Of a stretch of DNA of 10,173 nt, positions 1 through 7,577 are shown piece after piece; position 1 is the stretch's first letter; each line of letters begins with the position of its first letter. Both the position numbers and the translations under genes were made by a program. The stretch spans positions 1 through 10,173 of the forward strand of contig NWUY0300030391.1 of assembly GCA_004151065.3 (NCBI GenBank), given 5' to 3'. Below the pieces are notes generated by a model that did no database searches, was not told the origin of the DNA, and worked only from the letters and a program-made list of their open reading frames with translations. The DNA is from Larix sibirica (lineage: Eukaryota > Streptophyta > Pinopsida > Pinales > Pinaceae).

Positions 1-749
1 TATTCTTTAATATCATGCGAACGATTGTGCTATGTAACAAGTTCACTGAGTGAACCCCCCGTGAACCTGATCTCTCCTAGAGGCAAGCAGTAGTCTATTT
101 TTTGATATTTAGATGTAAGTTTCAGTACTTGGTTAATATAAGTATTCCATATGCTTACTTACAAAAACATTATGCATAGAATGTGTCTTCTCCTTGGAGG
201 TCACAAGTTTGGATTCATAGGGTGCTAGGGTATGTACATTTTTGTAAATCAAGTAGTCAACATCATTGCATAGAGGAGGTCCCTTATCAATTTAATATTT
301 AGCTTGGTTGTGACCTTAGATTTAATACTATTATTATTAATAATACAAGACATAAATTGTTAGGTTTCATAACTTCGTTCCTCTAAACCTCCTAACTTAA
401 ACCATAATGATCTTAGTGCATGTTTAAGCATATAAATGACATTTTAAAGATATATAGTATTGCCCTAGATTGATCTTAACTCCAACTAAGAGGGATCAAA
501 TACTTGAGTGGAAACCTTTTTTAAAGTGAAAAACTTAGTAAAGGTTTGCACTCCAGGGATCCCTCTCGAGACTTTATTTTATTTATTTTTGTTTATATTA
601 ATTATTTTTTAGTCCACATGAACCATCATTACCCACATTCTGTTATGTTATGTTATTTTACAACATTTATGTTATACGAAATTCTAAAGCCCAAGCATAA
701 TGATTTCTTTTATTTGTCCAATAAACTTTATAGGTAGTACGAACTAGAA
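1..749. other. Intergenic DNA without a recognisable gene
   Basis: No coding sequence is supported. The one open frame here (546-737, plus) starts at TTG, is short and has a composition typical of AT-rich noise. The only structured signal is the tRNA-like box near 190-235, listed separately. Confidence 0.6.
190..235 (+). mobile_element. Faint tRNA/SINE-like fragment (B-box-like motif)
   Basis: GGAGGTCACAAGTTTGGATTC resembles the T-arm/B-box part of tRNA-derived SINEs (GGTCACGAGTTCGAATCC type). A related stretch, GGTCACAAGTTCAAATCCCC, occurs at about 7284-7303. No A box, tail or target duplication can be shown, so this is a resemblance only. Confidence 0.25.
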
Positions 750-835
750 AAATAATAATAATTAATTATTATTATTATTATTAGTATTAGTATTAGGAAC
801 TAGAAACACCATCATAATTATTATTATTATTAATA
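750..835. repeat. ATT/AAT trinucleotide microsatellite, compound
   Basis: Runs of AAT, ATT and ATTAGT units occupy 750-795, with a second ATT run at about 817-833 after a 20-base break. The run near 751-770 (AATAATAATAATTAATTATT) is also self-complementary and could fold. It is a simple sequence repeat with no coding content. Confidence 0.85.
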
Positions 836-1158
836 AAAAAATGTGCACCAAAATCTAATATGTACATTCACATTTAATTTTATTGAATAAAAATATAAAA
901 ATATAATTGGTAAATTATTTTAGTAAATGCATAGGTAATAAATAATTAATTAGATTTAATTGAAATAATTGTGAGTGAGAGTTTTATTCTAACCACTTGT
1001 TGAGTTGAACTGTTTCATTTTTATAAATGCACAAAATTAAAAATTTATTCAATTCTTAAATTATTAAATATTATAAAGTTATAATAAATGTCATCTTTTT
1101 GTAAAAAAACATTAACATAAATATATATTATATCATATTACACAATTAAATTCAACAT
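836..1158. other. AT-rich 3' flank of the CNL gene, no gene seen
   Basis: The stretch is strongly AT-rich on both strands with frequent stops in every frame. It probably holds the 3' end region of the receptor transcript and spacer DNA. No repeat, RNA gene or coding relic is recognisable. Confidence 0.55.
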
Positions 1159-1164
1159 TTTATT
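1159..1164 (-). terminator. Possible poly(A) signal of the CNL gene
   Basis: AATAAA on the minus strand lies 35 bases past the inferred ancestral stop (TAA, 1199-1201), in a T-rich and A-rich 3' flank. Position and motif fit a plant near-upstream element, but such hexamers are frequent in AT-rich DNA. Confidence 0.3.
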
Positions 1165-1198
1165 TCATATTTTGGAAAATAAAAATAAAAATATTACA

Positions 1199-2596
1199 TT
1201 AAAAATCAAGATAATCTAGAAGATCACCTTCTTTAAAAAGTTGAGAAAGCTTGATTTTCACATTATCATTCTCCCAACTTATTCCTTCCCATCAATCTAG
1301 TTCTCCAACAATTTCCCTCATGTTAAACAGCTTGTCCATTTCCATAGGTAATCTCCTCAATAATGGACAATCTATGATCTTTGTAGTTTGAAGTTTGGGC
1401 ATTGTTTCTTCATTCCACACACTAGATAGTATTGCAATAGTCTGTGTCTTTTTTAGACCACTAAGAATCAAATTCTCTAACATTGGAAGACTACCAATCT
1501 CAACCTCCAACTCAGGACAATTGCTGATCTTTACTACCTTTAAATTAGGAAACTTTTTAGTTATAAATCTCCTCGAAAATAAACATTCATCTATAAATAA
1601 TGATTCAAGCTTAGGCATTTTTCCTTCACTCTGCAGGCTAGATGATACTGCAGTACGCTCTAAAATACCACTCCCGGTAAACAATTCATCACATGCCGAT
1701 ATACGTAATTTCCTTAAAGTGGGTAGCTCCTCCATTTTGAATGTCTTCAACACGCGGCAAAATGCTAAGTCCAAGATTTGGAGTTGCAACATTGTTTTTG
1801 CATTCCACATTATACTCTCTAATCTCTCTAAACTGCGTAGTTGTAATGTCTGCAACATGGGAAACCCACCATCAGTATCCATGAACAACTCCTTCAACTG
1901 ATTACACCGTGATATATCTAAGTGCCTTAAATTGGGTAGCCCCTCCATCCACACTATACTCTCTAAGCTGTTTAGGGCGCTTAGTTGTAACTCCTCCAAC
2001 ATCGGAAAACCGCCACTTGGAAGCTCCTTTAGTTTCATGCAACCCGACAAGTTCAAGTTCTTGAAATATTGAAACTGACAAATACAATCCGGTAGACTTA
2101 CCCCTCGATATCCATGTAAATGAAGACTCTGCAACTTCTTCATACTCTGCATGTTCTGGGGAAGAATATCTAGCCCAGCATCCTCTCTATTTTCATCTTC
2201 GCCCCCTTGGAACCATAAAGTTAATTTTCTCATCTCTGACCAGGTACTCATTGAACCCCATTTAATTTCTGGCTTTACTTTCACATATAACTCAATCAGA
2301 TTTGATAGGTTTGTGAGATCCTCCACACCCATTGGAGTTGACTGAATGGGCAAAACCAGTTTGTTCAATGAAGAGAGTTGACAGATTTGATGTGGAATCA
2401 CCTTGACTTGTCCTCCATAGGAAAATATGAGTTGCTTTAGATTTTTAAGCTCTCCTATCCTGTCAGGTAAATAATTTAGACTTTCACAGCTTCCAAGATG
2501 CAAATATTGAAGATGTGAAAGATTACATATGTTATCAGGCAAGTCCTTCAACTCTGTACAGCATTTCTGTACAGCATTCCAAATTAAGAAACTCAA
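1199..2596 (-). pseudogene. LRR portion and C-terminal tail of the CNL receptor, out of frame with the NB-ARC
   Basis: This downstream frame encodes about ten or more leucine-rich repeats, beginning with ELKDLPDNICNLSHLQYLHL and ending near LLRRLPMEMDKLFNMREIVG. It has no ATG at its 5' end (the open frame only begins at a TTG) and no promoter, so it is a fragment of the receptor above and not a separate gene. Residues 195-242 and 243 onward repeat each other loosely (GGFPMLEELQL...LESIVW and GGFPMLQTLQL...LESIMW). This marks a 48-residue, two-LRR duplication at about 2014-1870. TGA at 1292-1294 interrupts it, after which the frame continues 30 codons with Trp-Glu motifs to TAA at 1199-1201. 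In this family the LRR provides recognition and autoinhibition, both lost from the upstream frame. Confidence 0.8.
2553..2578 (-). repeat. Perfect 13-bp tandem duplication causing a frameshift in the CNL gene
   Basis: On the plus strand TCTGTACAGCATT occurs at 2553-2565 and again, without mismatch, at 2566-2578. Thirteen bases is not a multiple of three, so the duplication shifts the receptor frame. With a single copy the frame reads straight from LEFLNLECC into TELKDLPDNICNL, a normal LRR. The perfect identity of the copies argues for a recent event such as replication slippage. Confidence 0.93.
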
Positions 2597-4371
2597 GCTG
2601 TCGCAGTTGCCCCACTGATGCTGGTAATGTTTCTATTGAGGTACCCGAAAGATCCAACCTTGAGAGATATGAAGTTTACGCAAAATCTCTCTGGAATTTC
2701 CCACAACTGTGTATTTTCGGCCAACACCAAACTCACGAGTGTTGGACACTTCATATCTGTTGGCAGAACACTGATTTCATTGTTATAAAGAGAGATTCTT
2801 TTGCGAACAGTGGTCTCTTCTTCACTTGGGAAGTGTTGCAGATGTTGACTGGATAAAAATAAGCACTTCTCCTCTCCTTGGCCTATGTGGATCGCCAGAT
2901 CACGAAGTACATCGTGAACTTTTACTGTCTGTTTTCCTGCATCAACATACTCAAACAAACACCTATCTACCAGTAGATCTATGTATTTCCGCCCAACATC
3001 CATGAAATAAGTTGTACTCTTTTGGGGGACCAAACTTTCTGCTGTCCACATCTCCACCAGTGTCTCTGCATCAATTTCTTCATCTTCGGGAAAGGCAGCA
3101 CAATATAGAAAACACATCTTTAAGTTATGATCTGGCAAATTAAGATAGCTCGATCTTAAGCATTGATAGAGCTTTGTATCAATGCTCTCGTGAGTGGTTG
3201 GGAAGGAAGGATCCGCATTTCTCATCAAACTCAAAGCGGAATTCCACTCGTGAACAGACTTTTTCCAGGCTAGAGCTGCAGCAACTGTATTTATTGCCAA
3301 CGGCAAACCTTCACACTCGGAAGCAATTTCCTTGCCAATAGCCTCCAGATTCTTGTCTGGAACAACCCCATTTGTAAAAGCTCTTCTCTTGAAGAGCTCC
3401 CATCCTTCCTCTGTGGACAGGGGTTGTATCCTCATGGAGTAGTCATTCGCGCCCATTGTTCCAATCACGTCCCTGCGGCGACTGGAGATTAAGAGCTTGC
3501 TCTGGTTATGGTCCCCAAATTTGACACCTACTTCATCCAAATCGATTGGACTCCACAAGTCGTCCAATACAAGAAGAAACCGCTTCTTTTCCAGAAATGC
3601 ATACAATTTCATCTTTCGCATGTCACAACTAGAATTTTCTTCAAACTTTAAATTCAATGTGTGGGCAATGGAATTCTGGAGACTTTCGATTCTATAGTTT
3701 TGGGAGACAGTAAACCAAAACACGGAATCGAAATCAGCACTCACCTTCTTCTGGCAGTTATTGTAGATGAGTTGGAGTAGCGACGTCTTGCCAACCCCAC
3801 CCATCCCATAGACTGCGATCACCCGAGCCTGGGGATCGTTAAGCCACGTGAGCAGCTGCTTCTGATAAGCTTCAATGCGAGACCCCACGAAGCCCGATTC
3901 TGGTAGAGGTTGAAGAAGAAGCTCGGCCTGAGGCTGTGAGGACTCCGCAATCTGTGCAGTATGGGCAGCTCTTGAAAGATCAGAATCAAGCTGTTGGAGG
4001 AGCTGTTGAAATCTATTATTGGTCCTCCATTCGCTTATTTGTGTAGCGAGCCTGGGGTTGCGGGGGAGGAAGCAGCCAAGACACCGTCGTCGCTGTCGCT
4101 GGGCGCGATCAATAAGACCTTTAGCCTCTCCAAGAGCACTGTTCATCCTTTCCAAACATTTTTTGAGGCCCTCTGGGACCATCTTCTGCTGATCTTCGAA
4201 TTGGGTCCGAATATCGCCTAAGATCTCGTCCAGACGGCTAAGGTCGTCAATAAAATCGTGGAGGTTGTCCTCCAAGTGAATAGCATCCTTCAAATATTTG
4301 ACTAGTGCAATAATGGCGGTGTTGGTGACGTTGGATGCGATTCCAACGGCAATTTGCTCGATAACAGACAT
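2593..4371 (-). CDS. Intact CC-NB-ARC portion of the broken CNL receptor (592 codons)
   Basis: This is the only long undamaged reading frame in the window. Residues 1-150 form a helical CC region with an EDVID-like stretch (LHDFIDDLSRLDEI, 37-50) and a basic patch near 91-97. The NB-ARC follows: P-loop GMGGVGKT (189-196), RNBS-A around 214-232 (FDSVFWFTVSQ), kinase-2 RFLLVLDDLW (264-273), RNBS-B KLLISSRRR (292-300), GLPLA (355-359), RNBS-D CFLYCAAFPED (420-430), and VHD (485-487) in the MHD position. All key nucleotide-binding residues are present, including the P-loop Lys and the kinase-2 Asp pair. The last about 20 residues, after K571-V572, are out-of-frame readthrough ending at TGA (2593-2595). 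If transcribed, it could make a truncated CC-NB-ARC protein with only the first LRR-like strands. Truncated proteins of this kind occur in plants, but nothing here shows that this one is used. Confidence 0.85.
   Translation of the reverse strand: MSVIEQIAVGIASNVTNTAIIALVKYLKDAIHLEDNLHDFIDDLSRLDEILGDIRTQFEDQQKMVPEGLKKCLERMNSALGEAKGLIDRAQRQRRRCLGCFLPRNPRLATQISEWRTNNRFQQLLQQLDSDLSRAAHTAQIAESSQPQAELLLQPLPESGFVGSRIEAYQKQLLTWLNDPQARVIAVYGMGGVGKTSLLQLIYNNCQKKVSADFDSVFWFTVSQNYRIESLQNSIAHTLNLKFEENSSCDMRKMKLYAFLEKKRFLLVLDDLWSPIDLDEVGVKFGDHNQSKLLISSRRRDVIGTMGANDYSMRIQPLSTEEGWELFKRRAFTNGVVPDKNLEAIGKEIASECEGLPLAINTVAAALAWKKSVHEWNSALSLMRNADPSFPTTHESIDTKLYQCLRSSYLNLPDHNLKMCFLYCAAFPEDEEIDAETLVEMWTAESLVPQKSTTYFMDVGRKYIDLLVDRCLFEYVDAGKQTVKVHDVLRDLAIHIGQGEEKCLFLSSQHLQHFPSEEETTVRKRISLYNNEISVLPTDMKCPTLVSLVLAENTQLWEIPERFCVNFISLKVGSFGYLNRNITSISGATATA
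2654..2660 (-). other. Indel site: 2-base deletion (or 1-base insertion) shifting the CNL frame
   Basis: The minus strand reads FISLKV up to here and then changes frame. The next frame gives DLSGTSIETLPASVGQLRQL, the conserved first LRR after the ARC2 domain. The family consensus at the join is LKVLDLSGT. Loss of two T from a short T run (GTTTTGG to GTTGG) would remove exactly the missing Leu, which makes a 2-base deletion the simplest reading. A 1-base insertion fits the frame equally well. Confidence 0.8.
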
Positions 4372-4486
4372 GATAACAAAGAGCAAATGAAAAATGATGA
4401 GAATACTGAAACTGAAGACGCAAATAGCAGAAAATATGTGGAACAAAGTACTCTGAGCAGAAGTGGAAGCAGGAATGTTAGTAAAT

Positions 4487-4499
4487 AATATATATATAA
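4487..4499 (-). promoter_or_regulatory. Putative TATA box of the CNL gene
   Basis: The minus strand carries TATATATATATTA about 115-130 bases upstream of the receptor ATG. A start site about 30 bases downstream would lie near 4455-4470 and leave a 5' leader of about 85-100 bases, which is normal for plants. The region is AT-rich, so a TATA-like run is not strong evidence alone. Its single, well-placed position before an intact ATG is the main support. Confidence 0.45.
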
Positions 4500-4707
4500 A
4501 ATTTCATTATTTTTATAATTTAGTGAAGCAAAAATATTTGAGATCTAATTTCAAGTTCTTTTAAGAATTGGAGTTTAATCTTTTTCCCTCGTCCAAAGGG
4601 TTAAGGGCTAATTGTAGGCTTCACACTTAAAAATAGGTTACTCTTTACTTTAAAGATTTATTCTTTTTATTTGTTATAAAATATCCTAAAATATAGAGAA
4701 AGAGATA

Positions 4708-4805
4708 TAAGGGTTAATTGGTTAAGAGAGTTTAGATTGGCTGGTTGGTAGCATTGGATGTGATACTGCTCACCTAAGTTCAAATCTAGCTTGAGACATG
4801 AAAAA
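4708..4805 (+). mobile_element. tRNA-derived SINE-like element (A-box and B-box-like motifs)
   Basis: GATTGGCTGGTTGGTAGC (about 4735-4752) resembles a tRNA D-arm/A box, and AAGTTCAAATCTAGC (about 4779-4793) a T-arm/B box. They are about 40 bases apart, the spacing found in tRNAs and SINEs. An A-rich stretch (ATGAAAAAATGAAG) follows. This is the layout of a RNA polymerase III-transcribed SINE head. The element lies about 340 bases upstream of the receptor ATG. Borders and target-site duplications cannot be set, and a degenerate tRNA gene is less likely because no full cloverleaf forms. Confidence 0.4.
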
Positions 4806-5228
4806 ATGAAGAATGGTTGTCTATTTGATTGTTTTCAAAATCTTCCAACATAAATAAACTAATCAACTACTAGACTAGTATATATAGTCCCATAAAAAAC
4901 CTCAGAGTAAAAAATGTTTTACAATACATTTATAAAAAATTGAGCCTAATTTGTGTGGCCCTCAAGAGGCCTTTCCAATAGTCTAGTAAACAAGTTGACT
5001 AGAAATACAAAGTGGAGTCCAATTTGTACATACTTTTCTTCTTCAATTTGCACATACTTTTCTCCTTTTGTTGCCTTGAGATTGTTGGATGCTGAGAAGC
5101 ACTTTGACATCCTCTAGTCCAGTCCACAGGTAGAATTTCGAAAGAAGCTTCCTTGAAGAGCAATGAGATCTTGAGAGCCAATTTGAAATACCTTGTATGC
5201 AAATTTTGTTGGGAGTTCACTCTGCCAC

Positions 5229-5715
5229 CCATGTCTAGATCTTATTTTGCAGTGCATTTCCAATGGTCTTCCTTTAGCCTATTTACATTGGTGTTGGATC
5301 TACAAAAATCACTTGCAAAAGTTGTTGCCACTAATTATTCTTTGTTTCCCCGTCGGGATCCTACTACACATTATATTTATGATTGCCTTCCTTTAGCATG
5401 TTTATGTTGGCGTTTGCATTGCAAAATTAATTTACAAGCACTTCTCTACAATATATTCTTTAGTATTTATGCTCTGGTGACATGTCTAAAACGTGGTGCT
5501 CTATGAATTCCACGAGGAATTATGCTTTGGTGCTTTGTCTAGATCCAAATCTACATGGAACATTTATGGTGATCTTACTTTCACTTATTTATGTTGGTGT
5601 TGGCTCTCAAAAATCACCCTCAATTAGTATCTTTTGTTATGGTTCCCCCTCTAGATCTTGCTTTACATTTTGTTTACAGTGGTCTTTCTTTGGCATGTTT
5701 ATCTTAAAGCATTAG
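5229..5715 (+). repeat. Diverged tandem repeat (about 4 units, 110-185 bp)
   Basis: Four copies start at GATC anchors near 5238, 5357, 5541 and 5653. Each continues with a TACATT or ATTTAT stretch, then GGTCTTCCTTTAGC-like and TTTATGTTGG-like blocks. Examples are CTTCCTTTAGCCTATTTACA (5268-5287) and CTTCCTTTAGCATGTTTATG (5387-5406). The next block (GTGTTGGATCTACAAAAATC, about 5291-5310, versus GTGTTGGCTCTCAAAAATCA, about 5598-5617) also repeats. Anchor spacing is 119, 184 and 112 bases, so the second unit carries extra sequence. A further GATCCACATT at about 5714 may begin a truncated fifth unit. Short open frames here are by-products of the repeat. Origin and function are unknown. Confidence 0.7.
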
Positions 5716-6990
5716 ATCCACATTTTCTTTTATGTTCAACTCAAGTAATTTTCTTGCATGATTGTTTTATAGGTAAAAGCCTGCAAAATTCCTTCTATTT
5801 TGTGGAATGGTAGGTTCCACGTTCTTTCATTGTTCTAGTTCCCCTCTTTACACTAGGTATAAAAGTAGTTATACAATGAATAGACTGGAACACTTACCCC
5901 ACCCACGTTGATTACTTGCTTCCAATGTATAGGTAGGAATGAATGCACCATGTCTTAGTGTAGTGCAAGACCAATGTCACCATGGTAAGGTTTTGACTCA
6001 ATATGTTTTATATAGTCCACCAACTCCAAATTGTTATTGTTGTTCCATTCCAAAGTTGTTTTTTAAGTATAAACCATAATTGTTTGTATTTTAAGTAATT
6101 CATGTCGTGGTATTACTAATCATGTCAACATTACAGCGAGAAATAAGCTTGCTACATATGTGTTTTAATAGACAACTTGCCAATAATAATGTTAATGTGA
6201 TTACTATTTTCTATGCATGTTGTTTTTTGGATTTTCATCTTCATAGTTTAATTATTTGAAAAAATATCTTTCTTTTTATATAGGGTGATTACTTGCATTT
6301 TTTTGTTTAATAATTTGATTGATTGTTTGGAGAGAAATAGAGAGTTGAACTATTGTTGGAGAAAAATAGGGAGGACAAGAGGAGTGATGGATTTATTATG
6401 GTGAGAGGAAATATCCATATGAAGAGGTACACGAACACAATCTGCATACAAGGTTTTCTAGTGTGAGCATGGGTTTTTAAGAAAGGCTACAAGATTAAAA
6501 GGAAGCACGACACATTGTTTTCTACGCATAGGAAAGCTGCATGAATTAGATAATCCAATTTTTATGTATGGCTAGTGTGTACATTCCCTAGAAATGTTTT
6601 AATTGTTCTTTATCTTTTGATAGTTCACCTATGTATTATAATCAAGTTTTCTCTCTTATTGATCAATCAAAGGTTTGAGAATCATTTTATATTATCAATT
6701 CAAGTCATATATTGATTAAAAATCATATTGACTAAACAATATTTTTTTCCAAACATGAGTTATTTATTTTAAAAATAATTATTATTTTTAATTAAAATTT
6801 TATTTTTTTTAATTAAAAATAATTATTTTTTAATTAAAATTTTATATCAATCATACAATCAATTATTTATATAAGAAAATTAAACCAACTATATGTAAAT
6901 TTTTTTGTAGTTTTAATATATTAATATTATCCAATTACTATTAATTTTATATAATTTCACATTTATAATTATATTTTCAAATAATACGGT
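5716..6990. other. Long AT-rich intergenic stretch without a recognisable gene
   Basis: No open frame of note, RNA gene or complete mobile element is visible. A TATAAAAG motif at 5858-5865 (plus) is followed by no coding frame. AT-rich sequence at 6771-6844 contains an imperfect inverted repeat (6772-6793 against 6811-6829) and a direct repeat TTTTAATTAAAATTTTA at 6786-6802 and 6828-6844. The rest looks like ordinary plant spacer or highly decayed repeat. Confidence 0.55.
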
Positions 6991-6992
6991 CA

Positions 6993-7174
6993 CCTTTGTT
7001 CAGAGTATTCTGCGATATATCACCCTTGGAGTCTCCTGATATCACTCATCAGTTCCCCCCATGAGCCTCCTTCATTGTAGTGCTAGTCCTTGATCCCTTA
7101 AGCTATGATCCCCTTCCCCGAAGTCAGTTTCATATGCTGCCAGGTCAACCATGTCATCATACTCTGAACAAAGG
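6993..7174. repeat. 16-bp perfect inverted repeat enclosing 150 bp
   Basis: CCTTTGTTCAGAGTAT at 6993-7008 is the exact reverse complement of ATACTCTGAACAAAGG at 7159-7174. So long an exact match within 200 bases is very unlikely by chance. No clear target-site duplication flanks it (left flank ...GGTCA, right flank AATTT...), so a standard MITE is not proven. The interior overlaps a minus-strand coding relic. It could be a foldback element, or a local inverted duplication within an older mobile element. Confidence 0.75.
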
Positions 7175-7212
7175 AATTTTGAGTCCTCCCACCACTCTGT
7201 GACCCTGATGTC
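7072..7212 (-). pseudogene. Decayed mobile-element-like coding relic
   Basis: In one minus frame, 46 codons run from about 7212 to a TGA at 7072-7074 with protein-like composition (for example VTEWWEDSKFLCSEYDDMVD). Further in-frame text follows past more stops down to about 6993. A neighbouring minus frame over 7098-7436 is longer but contains Gly/Ser/Thr-rich low-complexity sequence and ambiguous bases, and seems less protein-like. The acidic, Trp-containing text could come from a retrotransposon gag region. I do not recognise a family, and the call rests on composition and on the surrounding repeat relics. Confidence 0.25.
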
Positions 7213-7253
7213 CCCCCCATAGTGTCAGTATCACATCTAGTACTATCACCTCT

Positions 7254-7331
7254 NNTAATTGAGATGAGAAGTTGTAAATGGAAGGTCACAAGTTCAAATC
7301 CCCATGGGTACTTACTTAACAAAAAAAAAAC
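7254..7331 (+). mobile_element. SINE-like fragment with B-box-like motif and A-run
   Basis: GGTCACAAGTTCAAATCCCC (about 7284-7303) matches the T-arm/B-box style of tRNA-derived SINEs, and an A run follows at about 7320-7330. Two unresolved bases at 7254-7255 lie where the 5' part would be. Its core resembles the fragment at 190-235. Whether it is a true SINE or a tRNA-like piece inside a larger element cannot be decided here. Confidence 0.35.
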
Positions 7332-7391
7332 TAATGCAAGTATTCCACGAGGATCCGTGGGGGTTCTAATGGTCCTAGTGATGAACCATGA

Positions 7392-7577
7392 TGCATCCAA
7401 AATGGGGACATTACATTTGTCATGCTGCATTTCCATGATAATTTGAATGCGGGGAGAAACACTATTAAGGTGCCTATGGAAGTTGTTTAGGGAAGATTGG
7501 TCATGTGGCCATATGCTGATGGTGTCATTGAAAAACTAAAACCAACATTTAGTCTTAAAAGAAAAATTTTAAAAGGA
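7392..7577 (+). pseudogene. Short coding relic of unknown family, interrupted by TAG
   Basis: One plus frame is open from 7392 to 7487, has TAG at 7488-7490, and continues to TAA at 7575-7577: 60 sense codons with a single interruption. The text is protein-like (for example FHDNLNAGRNTIKVPMEVV, then RLVMWPYADGVIEKLKP). It lies 330 bases before the reverse-transcriptase-like relic on the same strand and may belong to the same old element. No family is recognised with confidence. Confidence 0.25.

Larger units (their letters stand above)
1199..4371 (-). pseudogene. CC-NB-ARC-LRR (CNL) disease resistance gene, broken by two frameshifts and one nonsense codon
   Basis: Plant intracellular immune receptors of this family sense pathogen effectors; the NB-ARC acts as an ATP/ADP switch and the LRR as sensor. 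The minus strand encodes, without introns, a coiled-coil N-terminus, a complete NB-ARC and an LRR array. The kinase-2 motif ends in Trp (LVLDDLW) and RNBS-D reads CFLYCAAFPED, both marks of the non-TIR class. Three lesions interrupt it: a 2-base loss (or 1-base gain) near 2656, a 13-bp tandem duplication at 2553-2578, and TGA at 1292-1294. After the TGA the same frame runs 30 more codons to TAA at 1199-1201, with the WEGISWEND type of tail expected of NLR C-termini. Correcting both indels gives an exact multiple of three, about 1,053 codons. The start is ATG at 4369-4371; no ATG lies further upstream in that frame. Assembly or sequencing errors could explain one lesion but hardly all three. 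Confidence 0.85.

Noticed and set aside
546-737. 63-codon plus-strand open frame near the left end.
   Set aside because: It starts at TTG, is short, and is rich in Phe, Tyr and Ile as expected from AT-rich spacer. No motif is visible.
1395-1901. 168-codon plus-strand open frame opposite the LRR.
   Set aside because: It is the antisense shadow of the leucine-rich repeat coding strand and has no homology-like features of its own.
2515-2856. Plus-strand open frame across the frameshift region.
   Set aside because: Antisense of the receptor gene; its composition follows the codons of the minus strand.
4372-4446. In-frame hydrophobic 25-codon extension before the receptor ATG, resembling a signal anchor.
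   Set aside because: It starts at TTG and contains no ATG. With a TATA box near 4493 this is more likely 5' leader sequence; T-rich DNA translates as hydrophobic residues.
4994-4999. TTGACT W-box core upstream of the NLR gene, a possible WRKY site.
   Set aside because: A single six-base match about 500 bases upstream is expected by chance and has no supporting cluster.
5153-5715. Several overlapping open frames of 67-117 codons on the plus strand.
   Set aside because: They fall within the tandem repeat, overlap in different frames and look alike because the DNA units are alike. None has a domain.
5858-5865. TATAAAAG motif on the plus strand as a possible promoter.
   Set aside because: No coding frame or RNA gene follows for over a kilobase.
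7098-7436. 112-codon minus-strand open frame.
   Set aside because: It crosses two unresolved bases, includes the reverse of the SINE-like B box and low-complexity Gly/Ser text, and a different minus frame reads better at 7072-7212.
7442-7516. Zinc-knuckle-like text (FECGEKHY ... SCLGKIGHVAIC) in one plus frame.
   Set aside because: The frame has a stop between the Cys motifs and two more just upstream, and the Cys-His spacing is incomplete. An overlapping frame is more coherent, so a CCHC domain is not supported.
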